DNA of 64,000 bases from Nocardia gamkensis NBRC 108242 (GTDB lineage: Bacteria; Actinomycetota; Actinomycetes; Mycobacteriales; Mycobacteriaceae): contig NZ_BDBM01000003.1 of assembly GCF_001612985.1 (NCBI RefSeq), positions 275,800-339,799 of the forward strand. Direction: 5' to 3'. Shown here one piece after another: positions 1-8,628 of this stretch. Made by a program: the position numbers and the translations under genes. Numbering within the stretch: position 1 is the first letter of the stretch; every line of letters begins with the position of its first letter. The notes beneath the pieces were generated by a model. The model did not search any database. It saw nothing but the letters and a program-made list of their open reading frames with translations, and was not told the DNA's origin.

Positions 1-2
1 GG

Positions 3-857
3 CTGGCGCGGCACGTGCTGTGCTTCCGCACCGTGTGGGAGTCGACCTTCAACGAGTTGACCAAGGCGGGCCGGATCCCGCCGTCCGGCGGCCGCACCAC
101 GAGCTGGCTGACGCCGTTCGGCGCGATCTCCGCCGCGCACACGCTGGCCCAGAACGCCCAGCGTCACTTCCACCGCTACGGCACCACCCGCGAGACGCTG
201 GGCTGGATCGCGCTCAACCAGCGCGCCAACGCCGAACTCGAGCCGACGGCGGTCTACCGCGACCCGATGACCATGGACGACTACCTCTCCGCACGGCCGA
301 TCACCTCCCCGTTCGGGCTCTACGACTGTGACGTGCCCTGCGACGGCGCGGTGGCGGTGATCGTCTCGGCGCTCGACGCCGCACGCGATCTGCCCGGTCC
401 GCCGGTGCTGGTGGAGGCGGTCGGCACCCAGATCGTCGAGCGCGTCGAGTGGGACCAGAGCACGCTCACCCACGAACCCCAGGTGCTCGGCCCGGCCGCG
501 CACCTGTGGACGCGCACCACGCTGCGTCCCGAGGACGTGGACGTCGCCGAGCTCTACGACGGGTTCAGCTTCAACTGCCTGTCCTGGATCGAGGCGCTCG
601 GTTTCTGCGGGATCGGCGAGGCCAAGGACTTCCTCGACGGGGGCAAGAACATCGCCCGCGACGGCATGATCCCGGTCAACACGCACGGCGGCCAGCTCTC
701 CCACGGCCGCACGCACGGCATGGGCCTGCTGCACGAGGCGGTCGTGCAGCTGCGCGGCGCGGGCGGGCAGCGGCAGGTGGCGGGCGCCCGGGTCGCGGTC
801 GTCTCCAGCGGCGGACTGACGCCCGGCGGCGCCATGCTGCTGCGCTCCGAGCCCTGA
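3..857 (+). CDS. Thiolase-fold, lipid-transfer-protein-like enzyme (5' truncated by window edge)
   Basis: The frame is open to the left edge, so only the C-terminal 284 residues or so are present; the GTG at 15 lies inside the domain and is not a start. The C-terminal active-site region reads NTHGGQLSHGRTHGMG (about 676-723), the variant of SCP-x/Ltp-type thiolases in place of the classical G-H-P motif. In steroid-degrading actinobacteria, relatives such as Ltp2 act as retro-aldolases with a DUF35 partner; others are plain 3-ketoacyl-CoA thiolases. The nucleophile Cys would be off-window, so the reaction cannot be decided. The next gene starts 16 bases downstream, giving a five-gene plus-strand operon ending at 3979. 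Thiolase superfamily is sure; aldolase versus thiolase is open. Confidence 0.85.
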   Translation: MARHVLCFRTVWESTFNELTKAGRIPPSGGRTTSWLTPFGAISAAHTLAQNAQRHFHRYGTTRETLGWIALNQRANAELEPTAVYRDPMTMDDYLSARPITSPFGLYDCDVPCDGAVAVIVSALDAARDLPGPPVLVEAVGTQIVERVEWDQSTLTHEPQVLGPAAHLWTRTTLRPEDVDVAELYDGFSFNCLSWIEALGFCGIGEAKDFLDGGKNIARDGMIPVNTHGGQLSHGRTHGMGLLHEAVVQLRGAGGQRQVAGARVAVVSSGGLTPGGAMLLRSEP

Positions 858-873
858 TCGTGATGGGCACGCC

Positions 874-1830
874 ATGACACTCACCGAATCCGACCTCGGC
901 CGCCTCGACGACACCGCACCGCTGCCCGTGGTCGCCGACGTCGACGGCATCCCGGTGTCGGGGTTGCTGGCCGAGGCGCCCGCGCCCCGCGCGGTGGTGG
1001 TCGCCCTGCACGGTGGCGCCACCACCTCGGCGTACTTCGACTGCCCTGGGCATCCCGAGCTTTCCCTCCTGCGGCTCGGCCTGCGGCTGGGTTACACCGT
1101 GCTGGCGCTGGACCGGCCCGGATACGGCGCCTCGGGTCCGTTCGCCGACGAACTCCTCCCGCCGCAGCGCCGCGTCGATCTGATGTTCGGGGCCGTCGAA
1201 GCGCAGCTCGCCGGCCGTCCACGCGGTGCGGGCGTCTTCCTGCTGGCGCACTCGGCGGGATGCGAACTGGCCCTGCGCATGGCCGGTGACGAACGCGGCC
1301 GCGAGCTGCTCGGCCTCGAGTTGGCGGGCACCGGCCGCACACACCATCCGGAAGCCCAGAAGGTGCTGTGGGGTCCGCGGCCGGAAGGCACCCGGCCCGC
1401 CGGACTCGGCGCACTGCTGTGGCGACCGCGACGGTTGTATCCCCCCGACCTGAGCGGCGCCTCGATCGCCGTCCCAGGCCCGCGGCTGGAGGCCACCATC
1501 GTCACCAACTGGGCCGATCGGGATTTCCCGCGCTTGGCCGGGCAGGTGCGGGTCCCGGTGCGATTCACCGCGGGCGATCACGAAACGGTGTGGCGCAACG
1601 ACATCGAGGAACTCACGGCCATCGCGGCGCTGTTCGGCGCGGCGCCGCGGGTGGTGCTCAATCAGCAACCCAACACCGGGCACAACACCAGCCTGGGCTA
1701 CACGGCGGCGGCATACCACCTCAAGGCGCTCGCCTTCGCCGAAGAGTGCGTCGTCGCGGCCCGCACCGGTGAATTCACCGGTCCCGCAATCCAATTGGAC
1801 GGACGCGCGCACGCGCGACCAGAAAGGTGA
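874..1830 (+). CDS. Alpha/beta hydrolase
   Basis: A 318-residue alpha/beta-hydrolase-fold protein. The oxyanion-hole HGG is at residues 46-48, the nucleophile elbow reads AHSAG with Ser127, and likely partners are Asp235 (AGDHE) and His270 (NTGHN), giving a complete Ser-Asp-His triad. There is no signal peptide, so it should act in the cytoplasm on an ester, lactone or thioester. It lies between the thiolase-like gene and a DoxX gene in the same operon, suggesting hydrolysis of a pathway intermediate, but the sequence does not show the substrate. ATG at 874 is the first start after the upstream stop. Confidence 0.85.
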   Translation: MTLTESDLGRLDDTAPLPVVADVDGIPVSGLLAEAPAPRAVVVALHGGATTSAYFDCPGHPELSLLRLGLRLGYTVLALDRPGYGASGPFADELLPPQRRVDLMFGAVEAQLAGRPRGAGVFLLAHSAGCELALRMAGDERGRELLGLELAGTGRTHHPEAQKVLWGPRPEGTRPAGLGALLWRPRRLYPPDLSGASIAVPGPRLEATIVTNWADRDFPRLAGQVRVPVRFTAGDHETVWRNDIEELTAIAALFGAAPRVVLNQQPNTGHNTSLGYTAAAYHLKALAFAEECVVAARTGEFTGPAIQLDGRAHARPER

Positions 1831-1834
1831 GGCC

Positions 1835-2356
1835 ATGGAGGTCACCGATGTCGCGCTGCTGCTGTTGCGTCTGGTGGTGGGAGTCACCATGATCGCGCAC
1901 GGCGTCAATCACTGGATCGGCGGCGGCCGGATCGCCGGGACGGCGCGGTGGTTCAGCGGGCTGGGGCTCCGCAACGGCGTCCTGCAGGCCTGGCTGAGCG
2001 TGGTCACCGAGATCGGCGCGGGCGCACTGCTCGTGCTCGGGCTGCTCACGCCGTTCGCCGCCGCGGCGATCATCTCGGTCATGCTCGTCGCCGGACTGCT
2101 GGCGCACCGCGCCAACGGATTCTTCGTCTTCGAGGAAGGCTACGAGTACGTCCTGGTGCTGGCCGTGGTCGCGCTGGCGCTGGGCCTGCTCGGGCCCGGA
2201 TGGCTGTCGCTGGACCACGCGGCGGGCGTCGAGATCACCGGCTGGGCCGGTGGCGCCGTCGCACTCGGTGTGGCGGTGCTCGCGACGGCGGGACTGCTGA
2301 CCGCCTTCTACCGGCCCGCTCCCGCGCCGGGGATCGTCACCGAGGAGGTGCGCTGA
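1835..2356 (+). CDS. DoxX family membrane protein
   Basis: A 173-residue protein with four hydrophobic segments (about residues 5-25, 50-75, 80-100 and 105-125) and a further hydrophobic stretch near 135-160. Its N-terminal pattern LLLLRLVVGVTMIAHGVNH is typical of DoxX proteins. DoxX relatives include membrane subunits of quinone-linked oxidoreductases and small redox-stress proteins; the role here is unknown. The frame is open further upstream, but ATG 1835 follows the ribosome site AGAAAGGTGAGG and leaves only a 4-base gap to the hydrolase gene. Its stop overlaps the next start by one base (TGATG). Confidence 0.85.
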   Translation: MEVTDVALLLLRLVVGVTMIAHGVNHWIGGGRIAGTARWFSGLGLRNGVLQAWLSVVTEIGAGALLVLGLLTPFAAAAIISVMLVAGLLAHRANGFFVFEEGYEYVLVLAVVALALGLLGPGWLSLDHAAGVEITGWAGGAVALGVAVLATAGLLTAFYRPAPAPGIVTEEVR

Positions 2357-3174
2357 TGCGGGTCGGGTTCATCGGACTGGGCAGTCAGGGCGCGCCGATG
2401 GCGCGCCGCATCATCGAAGGCGGCTACCCGACCACCTTGTGGGCGCGCCGCCCCGCCTCGCTGGAGCCTTTCGCGGGCACGGCGGCCGCGACGGCCGAAT
2501 CCCCCGCCGCCCTGGCCGCGCGCAGCGATCTGGTCTGTCTGTGCGTGGTCGGCGACGCAGACGTGCGCGAGGTGGTCACCGGGCACGACGGCGTCCTGGC
2601 AGGCCTCACGTCGGGGTCGATCATCGCCGTGCACTCCACCGTGCACCCCGACACCTGCCGGGAGCTGGCCGATCTCGCTGCGCCGCAGCGGGTCACGGTG
2701 ATCGACGCGCCGGTCAGCGGCGGTGGGCCCGCCGCGGCGGAGGGCAGGCTGCTGGTCATGGCAGGCGGCGCCACCGAGGCCGTCGAGCGCAGCCGCCCGG
2801 TGTTCGAGACCTACGCGAACCCGATCGTCCACCTGGGCGAGCTGGGCTCCGGCCAGGCCACCAAGCTGCTGAACAACCTGTTGTTCACCGCCAATCTCGC
2901 CACCGCCGCCAGCACGCTCGCGCTCGGCAGGGAGCTCGGCATCAGCCCGGAGAAGCTGGGCGAAGTGATCACGCACGGCACCGCGAACAGTTTCGCGCTG
3001 GGCCGCATCGTCTCGGCGGGTGGCACGTTGGATCGGCTGGCCGCACATGCCGGTGATCTGCTCCGCAAGGACGTCGGCTTGGTCGCCGGTCTGGCCGACG
3101 CGGCGGGAGCGGCTCCGGGGATCGTGCTCGGCGCTGCCGACGCGACCCTCGCGCTGATGGACCGGCAGCGCTGA
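2356..3174 (+). CDS. NAD(P)-dependent beta-hydroxyacid dehydrogenase (3-hydroxyisobutyrate dehydrogenase family), copy 1
   Basis: A 272-residue protein with the Rossmann motif GFIGLGSQG at residues 4-12, the substrate-binding signature DAPVSGG near residue 116, and the catalytic-lysine block GQATKLLNN near residue 171. These define the beta-hydroxyacid dehydrogenases, which oxidise 3-hydroxyisobutyrate, tartronate semialdehyde or related short hydroxy acids. The start overlaps the DoxX stop in TGATG, indicating translational coupling; the longer in-frame extension runs through DoxX and is ignored. A second, divergent copy follows one base later. Such enzymes often process branched C4 acids released by beta-oxidation; the substrate here is not determined. 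Confidence 0.9.
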   Translation: MRVGFIGLGSQGAPMARRIIEGGYPTTLWARRPASLEPFAGTAAATAESPAALAARSDLVCLCVVGDADVREVVTGHDGVLAGLTSGSIIAVHSTVHPDTCRELADLAAPQRVTVIDAPVSGGGPAAAEGRLLVMAGGATEAVERSRPVFETYANPIVHLGELGSGQATKLLNNLLFTANLATAASTLALGRELGISPEKLGEVITHGTANSFALGRIVSAGGTLDRLAAHAGDLLRKDVGLVAGLADAAGAAPGIVLGAADATLALMDRQR

Positions 3175-3175
3175 C

Positions 3176-3979
3176 GTGCGCATAGGTTTCGTGGGAGCCG
3201 GGCGGATGGGACGCCCGATGATCGGGCGGCTGGTGTCGGCCGGGCACACCGTCCGGGCGGTCGGGCGATCCGCCGAATCGCGCGCGGCCCTCGCCGAGAT
3301 CGGGGCCGAGCCGGTCGCGACCGTCGCCGAGGCAGCCGACGCCGTGGAGGCCGTGGTGGTGTGCGTATTCACCGACGACCAGGTCCGCGAGGTATGCCTC
3401 GGCGGCAGCCTGCTGCGCGAGCTGCCGCGCGCGGCCGTGCTGATCGTGCACACGACCGGCAGTCCGGCGACGGTGACCGAAATCGCCGCGGCGGCCCCGA
3501 CTGTCGAGGTGGTGGACGCGCCGGTGAGCGGTGGATCGCACAACATCGCGACCGGTGAGCTCACCGTCTTTCTCGGCGGTAGCGACGAGGCGGTGCGCCG
3601 TGCGCGGCCCGTGGTGGCGGCTTACGCCGACCCGGTCCTGCACGTCGGGCCGCTCGGCGCGGGGCAGCGGGTGAAGCTGGTGAACAACGCGCTGTTCGCG
3701 GCGCAGATCGGGCTGGTCGCCGACGCGGTCCGGCTCGGCGGCCAGCTCGGCGTAGACGAGGCCACCCTGCTCGGCGCCCTGCCGCACGCCAGCAGCGGTG
3801 GCCGCGCCGTCAGCAGCGTCGCGGGGAAGGGCGCGGTCGAGGTATTCCGCGCCTCGGTGGGCGAGTTCCTCCGCAAGGATGTGGCAGTGGCTCGCGCGCT
3901 CGTCGCCGAATTGGGCGGTGCACTGGGCATATTGGACGCCGCCATCGACGCGGGCATACCCGCGACCGACCGCAACTGA
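3176..3979 (+). CDS. NAD(P)-dependent beta-hydroxyacid dehydrogenase family protein, copy 2
   Basis: A 267-residue paralogue of the preceding gene, with Rossmann GFVGAGRMG (residues 4-12), DAPVSGG in mid-protein and the catalytic-lysine block GQRVKLVNN. Start is GTG 3176, one base after the stop of copy 1. The two copies share all motifs but differ widely elsewhere, so this is an old duplication and the substrates may differ, for example two stereoisomers or two acids of one pathway. It closes the operon; no clear hairpin was seen after it. Confidence 0.88.
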   Translation: MRIGFVGAGRMGRPMIGRLVSAGHTVRAVGRSAESRAALAEIGAEPVATVAEAADAVEAVVVCVFTDDQVREVCLGGSLLRELPRAAVLIVHTTGSPATVTEIAAAAPTVEVVDAPVSGGSHNIATGELTVFLGGSDEAVRRARPVVAAYADPVLHVGPLGAGQRVKLVNNALFAAQIGLVADAVRLGGQLGVDEATLLGALPHASSGGRAVSSVAGKGAVEVFRASVGEFLRKDVAVARALVAELGGALGILDAAIDAGIPATDRN

Positions 3980-4258
3980 TCAGCGAGCCGATACCCCCGC
4001 AGTGCGGTGCCGAGAAGGCGGTGCGGCGGAAACATCGATGCCAGGGGGCTACCTTGCCGCGGCGGCGGCACCACTGCGCGCTGCACTCCCGTCGGCCCGT
4101 ACGCCGGATTCCGCGGTGTGATCGCAGGCCGCGACCTCTGATCCCGCAACGCCCGCCTATCTCTCACGTGCCGAACAGGCCTCTCGGGCCGGGCAGCTCG
4201 TCTCAGCCGCTGCGCGCCGCCGATATCTCAGGGTGCGGGATCCGCGTGCGCGCCACGC

Positions 4259-4447
4259 TCACTCGATGACGATCGCCTGTTCGGGACAGGACTGCACCGC
4301 TTCGTGCACCTGCGCCTCGAGGTGCGCGGGTACGTCGGCGACGGTGGCTTCGGCGTAGCCGTCGTCGGTCAAGGAGAACACCTCCGGGCACAGGCCGAGA
4401 CACACGCCGTGCCCCCGGCAACGATCCTCGTCGACGGTGACCTTCAT
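4259..4447 (-). CDS. P450-partner ferredoxin, single cluster of [3Fe-4S] type
   Basis: A 62-residue ferredoxin that should pass electrons to the adjacent P450. Cysteines are at positions 10, 16, 20 and 54, with His13 where 4Fe ferredoxins have their second Cys (C-x2-H-x2-C-x3-C-P, then C-P). Actinobacterial P450 ferredoxins with a non-Cys residue at this position usually hold a [3Fe-4S] cluster, and His is one of the natural variants. The ATG overlaps the P450 stop in ATGA, so the two are translationally coupled. No ferredoxin reductase gene is in the window. Confidence 0.92.
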   Translation of the reverse strand: MKVTVDEDRCRGHGVCLGLCPEVFSLTDDGYAEATVADVPAHLEAQVHEAVQSCPEQAIVIE

Positions 4448-5745
4448 CGGGCCCCGCCCTCCGCGATGTCGAACTCCAGATGCAGCGAGGTGAGCCCGCG
4501 CAGGATGAACGTCGGCAGATAGCGGTAGTCGCGCGCGCCCTCGGGGCCGTGCACGCTCTCGTCGATCCGGAAGCCGGTGGTGCGCTCGAGCAGCCGTTCG
4601 ATGGCGACCCGCGCTTCGGCCCGCGCCAGCGGCGCACCGGGGCAGGTGTGCACTCCACGCCCGAAAGCCAAGTGCGAGCGGGCATTCGAGCGTTCCGCCG
4701 CGAAGGTGGTGGGGTCGTCGAATCGGCGCGGGTCCCGGTTCGCGGCGCCGTTGACCACCATCAGGACCGTGCCCGCGGGTACCTCGGTCCCGCCGACCGT
4801 GGTGGATACCTTGGCCAGCCGGAAATCGCCCTTGACCGGGCTCTCCATCCGGAGGCACTCCTCGATGAAGTTCTGGATGCGGCTACGGTCCTCGCGCAGG
4901 TACTGCTGGATGTCGGGGCGCTCGGCCAGTATCTTCAGCGCCGAACTGAGCAGCCGGACGGTGGTCTCCTGTCCCGCCGAGAAGAGGTTCGCCGCCACCC
5001 GGACCACATCGAGCACCTCGGGCTCGCGCCCGTCCGGGAACGTCGCGGTGGCCATGCTGGTCAGCACGTCGTCCCGCGGGTTGGTCCTGCGGTCGGCGAC
5101 GTAGTCGGAGAACTTGGCGTAGAGGAATTCGATGGGGTTGTGCGACATGTTCTCCCCCGCGGTGCTGCCGACGCTGGAGCCCTCGCGGTGTGGATCGCGT
5201 TGCAGCGCCTGCAGGAACGCCTCCTGATCGTCCTCGGGGACACCGAGCAGGTCGGCGATCACGTAGAGCGTGAAGGGACCCGCGAATTCGCGCATGCAGT
5301 CCCCCTTGCCCCCGGCCAGGTACTGATCGAGCATCCGGTCGGCGATCGCCCACATCGCCTGCTCGTTCTCCTTCAGGCGTTTCGGGGTGATCAACCGCAT
5401 CAGCAAGGCGCGGTGATCGGTGTGCACCGGCGGGTCGAGGGTCGGCAGCTGGTCGCTCATCGGCAGCGTGTCCCGATGCTGGGCGATGAGGGCGTCGACG
5501 TCGGTCGCCCCCTCCAGCGGTACCGGGAATCCGGGGAACGGGCCGGTGACCGAGATGCAGGAGGAGAACCGTTCGACGTCGTTGTAGACCTCGAGCGCCT
5601 CCTCGTATCCGGTCACCATCATCACGTCGTGGTGCTTCTCGCGCGTCACCGGGCACTGCTCGCGCAGCGCGTCGAAGTATGGATACGGATCGGCGACCAG
5701 CTCCTGCCCGAGGAAGAAGTCCAGATCCTGGAAGTTTTTCACCAC
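4444..5745 (-). CDS. Cytochrome P450
   Basis: A soluble bacterial P450 of 433 residues. The I-helix oxygen-activation motif AGQETT is near residue 257, the K-helix E-x-x-R (EECLR) near 296, and the heme-binding loop FGRGVHTCPG has the thiolate ligand at Cys368. It should hydroxylate or otherwise oxidise a hydrophobic substrate using the coupled ferredoxin. The frame extends to an ATG at 5781, but that has no ribosome site; GTG 5745 follows AAGGGA with a 7-base spacer and is preferred. It faces an acyl-CoA dehydrogenase pair across a short promoter region, so an early hydroxylation before beta-oxidation is a reasonable inference. The CYP family cannot be assigned by eye. Confidence 0.93.
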   Translation of the reverse strand: MVKNFQDLDFFLGQELVADPYPYFDALREQCPVTREKHHDVMMVTGYEEALEVYNDVERFSSCISVTGPFPGFPVPLEGATDVDALIAQHRDTLPMSDQLPTLDPPVHTDHRALLMRLITPKRLKENEQAMWAIADRMLDQYLAGGKGDCMREFAGPFTLYVIADLLGVPEDDQEAFLQALQRDPHREGSSVGSTAGENMSHNPIEFLYAKFSDYVADRRTNPRDDVLTSMATATFPDGREPEVLDVVRVAANLFSAGQETTVRLLSSALKILAERPDIQQYLREDRSRIQNFIEECLRMESPVKGDFRLAKVSTTVGGTEVPAGTVLMVVNGAANRDPRRFDDPTTFAAERSNARSHLAFGRGVHTCPGAPLARAEARVAIERLLERTTGFRIDESVHGPEGARDYRYLPTFILRGLTSLHLEFDIAEGGAR

Positions 5746-5813
5746 TCGACGATCCCTTCGACGCCCGGCCGGCATCGCCAACGGCGTGATTTTGCCGGTC
5801 GACTTCCGTGATT

Positions 5814-5828
5814 GAGAATATGCCTCTC
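5814..5828. promoter_or_regulatory. Candidate operator (GAGAAT-N3-CCTCTC) between P450 and ACAD genes
   Basis: GAGAATATGCCTCTC lies in the divergent region of about 140 bases. It shares its left half and 15-base frame with the perfect palindrome at 14787, and a second CTCA-N4-TGAG dyad follows at once. A TetR-type regulator could bind both, but this copy is imperfect. Confidence 0.35.
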
Positions 5829-5886
5829 ATCTGTGAGTATGAGATTTCCATATCCAGCGCCGCGCGTCAACCGAAGGACCCGAACC

Positions 5887-7041
5887 ATGAGCCTCGAACC
5901 CGTCGCCGATCAGCGGTTTTTCCAGTCGACCACCCGTGATTTCCTCGCGGGCACCGTCCCGGTGGGTACCGTGCGAGCGCTCGGCGCGTCCGGAACGGGA
6001 TTCGACCGGACCTGGTGGCGGCGCGGCGCGGAACTGGGATGGACGGCCATGCTGGTGCCCGAAGAATTCGGCGGCGGAACGGTTTCCGGGCGGCCGATGA
6101 CCGAGCTCGCCTTGGTGGCCGAAGAACTGGGTCGCGCCTGCGCGCCCGGGCCGTTCGTCACGACCAACGCGGTCCTGGCCGGGCTCACCTCGGAGGCGAG
6201 TCGTTTCGCCGAGGCCCTCACCGCCATCGCCGCAGGCGAGACGATCGCCACGTGGGCGGTCTACGAACCGGGCCGAGGCTTCGACGCGCTCTCCCCCGGC
6301 TCCGGCGCCCCCGGCCGGGCCGCGCGCACCAGGGCCGAACCCGACGGCCGCGGATACCGGCTCAACGGTGTGAAAGACCGCGTGGAGTCGGCCGATCAGG
6401 CGGACCTGTACCTGGTAACCGCCGAGAGCGCCGACGGCCCGGTTCAGCTGCTGGTGCCCGCCGACACCCCGGGCGTGAACGTCACACCGGCGTGGACCCT
6501 GGATCTCGTCCGCCGCACCGCGCGTGTGACATTCGACGACGTCGCGGTGCCCGCCGACGCCGTGCAGGTGGGCGCGGGCGCCGCCGAGGCGATCCGAGCG
6601 CAGGCGCGCACGGCGGCTGCGCTCACCGCCGCCGAAATGGTCGGCGCCACCGACACCGCGCTGGCCGCGACGTTGACCTGGTTGTTCGACCGCTACACCT
6701 TCGGCAGGCAACTGGCCTCCTACCAGGCGCTCAAGCACCGGATGGCCGACAACAAGACGTGGCTGGAAGCGTGCCGGGCCACCGCGACCGCGGCCGCGGC
6801 GGCCTGGGACGACGACCCGGCGTGCGCGGAGGAGGCGATCAGCATCGCGAAGTCGTATGTGGGAGCGAAGGCCCCCGTGATCGCCCAGGACTGTGTGCAA
6901 CTGCACGGCGGCATCGGCGTCACCTGGGAACACGACCTGCACCTGTATCTGCGCCGCATCACCCTGGGCCGCGCGCTCTACGGCACTCCCGAAGAGCACC
7001 GGCGCCACATCACCGATCTGCTCGACACGGCAGCCGCGTGA
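5887..7041 (+). CDS. Acyl-CoA dehydrogenase, beta-type (non-catalytic) subunit candidate
   Basis: A 384-residue FAD-dependent acyl-CoA dehydrogenase fold protein. The C-terminal helix block LHGGIGVTWEHDLHLYLRR is clear, but it is followed by LYGTPEEHR instead of the Y-E-G-T motif that carries the catalytic base in many ACADs. In actinobacterial heteromeric (alpha2-beta2) ACADs one subunit looks like this and the neighbour supplies catalysis. ATG 5887 is chosen because GAAGGAC precedes it; the longer frame from 5812 enters the promoter region. The partner follows at 7076. The pair should introduce an alpha,beta double bond into a CoA thioester, likely a bulky ring-bearing one. Confidence 0.88.
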   Translation: MSLEPVADQRFFQSTTRDFLAGTVPVGTVRALGASGTGFDRTWWRRGAELGWTAMLVPEEFGGGTVSGRPMTELALVAEELGRACAPGPFVTTNAVLAGLTSEASRFAEALTAIAAGETIATWAVYEPGRGFDALSPGSGAPGRAARTRAEPDGRGYRLNGVKDRVESADQADLYLVTAESADGPVQLLVPADTPGVNVTPAWTLDLVRRTARVTFDDVAVPADAVQVGAGAAEAIRAQARTAAALTAAEMVGATDTALAATLTWLFDRYTFGRQLASYQALKHRMADNKTWLEACRATATAAAAAWDDDPACAEEAISIAKSYVGAKAPVIAQDCVQLHGGIGVTWEHDLHLYLRRITLGRALYGTPEEHRRHITDLLDTAAA

Positions 7042-7075
7042 ACCGAATCGAACTCGCTTGGAAGGCACCGACGCT

Positions 7076-8305
7076 ATGACCACGGATCTGGAGCCCGTCG
7101 AAGACTTCCGCGCACGTGCGCGGACCTGGTTGCGCGACAACCTGCCCCCGGCTTCCGCCGCGGAATACAAATCCGACACCGAGGAGGCGTGGGACCGCGC
7201 CCGGCAACTGCAACGGATTCTCCACGACGGCGGCTTCGCCGGGATCTGCTTCCCCGCGGAGTACGGCGGCCTCGGCCTCACCACCGCCCACCAGCGGGTG
7301 TTCACCGAGGAATCGCTTCCCTACGAGATGCCGCTGCTGCTGAACGTGCCGACGCTGGCCATCTGCGCGGCGAGCCTGCTCGATCTCGGCACCGAGGAGC
7401 AGAAGCGCGCGCACCTGCCCGCCGTGCTGCGCGGCGAGGAGATCCTGGCGCAGTTCCTGTCCGAGCCGCGCGGCGGGTCGGATCTGGCCGGGCTCACCAC
7501 CCGCGCGGAGCGCGACGGCGACCGATGGATCCTCAACGGATCCAAGATCTGGAGTTCCGGCGCCTACGCCGCCGACTACGGCCTGTGCCTGGCTCGAACC
7601 AACTGGGAGGTCACCAAGCACCGCGGGCTCACCATGTTCCTGGTGCCGGTGGGCGCCGAAGGCGTGACGGTGCAGCGGATCAAACAGGTGACCGGCTCGA
7701 CCGAGTTCTGCCAGGAGTTCTTCGACGACGTCGCGCTGCCCGAGGAGGCGGTGCTCGGCCAGGTGGACGGTGGCTGGGACGCCGCGTCCCGGCTGCTCTA
7801 CCACGAGCGGGCCGCGCTGGGCGGCACCTCGCCGTACACCAGCGGCGCCCGCCCGCATCTGGGCGGCGAGGCCGACCGGCTGCTCGAGCTCGCCCGCGCG
7901 ACCGGCCAGTGGAACGACCCGCGCACCAGGGAGGACATCGGCGAGGCGCGGGCCATGAACGTGGTACGCGACCAGCTCATCGCGCATATCTCGCGGGCGA
8001 TCGCCTGGGGCGAGCTGCCACCCTCCGCCGGCGCCATCACCCGGCTGTTCACCGCCGAGAATGCCTGGCTGCAAACGGATCTCGCGGTACGCATCGCCGG
8101 GCCCACCGCGGCCACCCACAGCCCAGGCGACGCGCCCGACACGACCGAGGTCGGCCTCGACTACCTGTTCCGCTCGGCGTGGAGCCTGGCGGGCGGCAGC
8201 ACCGAGATGGCGCGCAACGTCATCAGCGAGCGCGTACTCGGTATGCCCCGCGAGTTCGCCGCCGATCGCGACGTCCCGTTCAACCAGGTCAAGCACGGCC
8301 GATAA
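7076..8305 (+). CDS. Acyl-CoA dehydrogenase, alpha-type subunit candidate
   Basis: A 409-residue ACAD with the N-terminal PAEYGGLGL block (about residues 56-64), the FAD/substrate motif FLSEPRGGSDLAGLTTRA (about 130), and the C-terminal GGSTEMARNVISERVLG. The last block has Gly where simple ACADs have the catalytic Glu of E-G-T, as in alpha subunits of FadE26/FadE28-like heteromers whose base lies elsewhere in the fold. It starts 34 bases after the beta-type gene behind GGAAGG, so both are probably one transcript and one complex. Acyl chain specificity cannot be read. Confidence 0.9.
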   Translation: MTTDLEPVEDFRARARTWLRDNLPPASAAEYKSDTEEAWDRARQLQRILHDGGFAGICFPAEYGGLGLTTAHQRVFTEESLPYEMPLLLNVPTLAICAASLLDLGTEEQKRAHLPAVLRGEEILAQFLSEPRGGSDLAGLTTRAERDGDRWILNGSKIWSSGAYAADYGLCLARTNWEVTKHRGLTMFLVPVGAEGVTVQRIKQVTGSTEFCQEFFDDVALPEEAVLGQVDGGWDAASRLLYHERAALGGTSPYTSGARPHLGGEADRLLELARATGQWNDPRTREDIGEARAMNVVRDQLIAHISRAIAWGELPPSAGAITRLFTAENAWLQTDLAVRIAGPTAATHSPGDAPDTTEVGLDYLFRSAWSLAGGSTEMARNVISERVLGMPREFAADRDVPFNQVKHGR

Positions 8306-8628
8306 CCCGCGCGAGGCGATACCGGCGGGGTGCGTCGGCGACGATCACCCCGCCGGCGAGACCTCCCCGGCCCCGGGAAGGCTGGTGCGATCACGCACCA
8401 CTGCCCAACTCCGCGAGCGTGTCGCGCAACAGGACGGCCGGCGCGGCGTCCACCATGCCGGTCCCGCCGCGGGCGCCGGTCCGGGCCCGGCGGCGTTCCA
8501 GAGGACGGCGGGTGTCGCGGCCGCGGTCTGTCCAGACCTGTAGGACGGTCAGCCGGTGGACGGGCGCCGGATTCGGCGGGACCGACCGTAATCGTTGCGC
8601 TGCGGTAGAAGTCGCGCCGCGGCACGGA
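8306..8628. other. Gene-free stretch between convergent genes
   Basis: This 323-base gap lies between the convergent ACAD and ferredoxin genes. It is G+C-rich with no convincing gene, repeat or terminator; a 20-codon minus frame near 8396-8458 is too short to support. Confidence 0.5.

Noticed and set aside
4021..4269. 82-codon plus frame after the second dehydrogenase
   Set aside because: Arg/Pro/His-rich translation typical of non-coding high-G+C DNA; overlaps the ferredoxin end.
8396..8458. 20-codon minus frame between the ACAD and ferredoxin genes
   Set aside because: Too short and without a ribosome site to support a call; could be chance.
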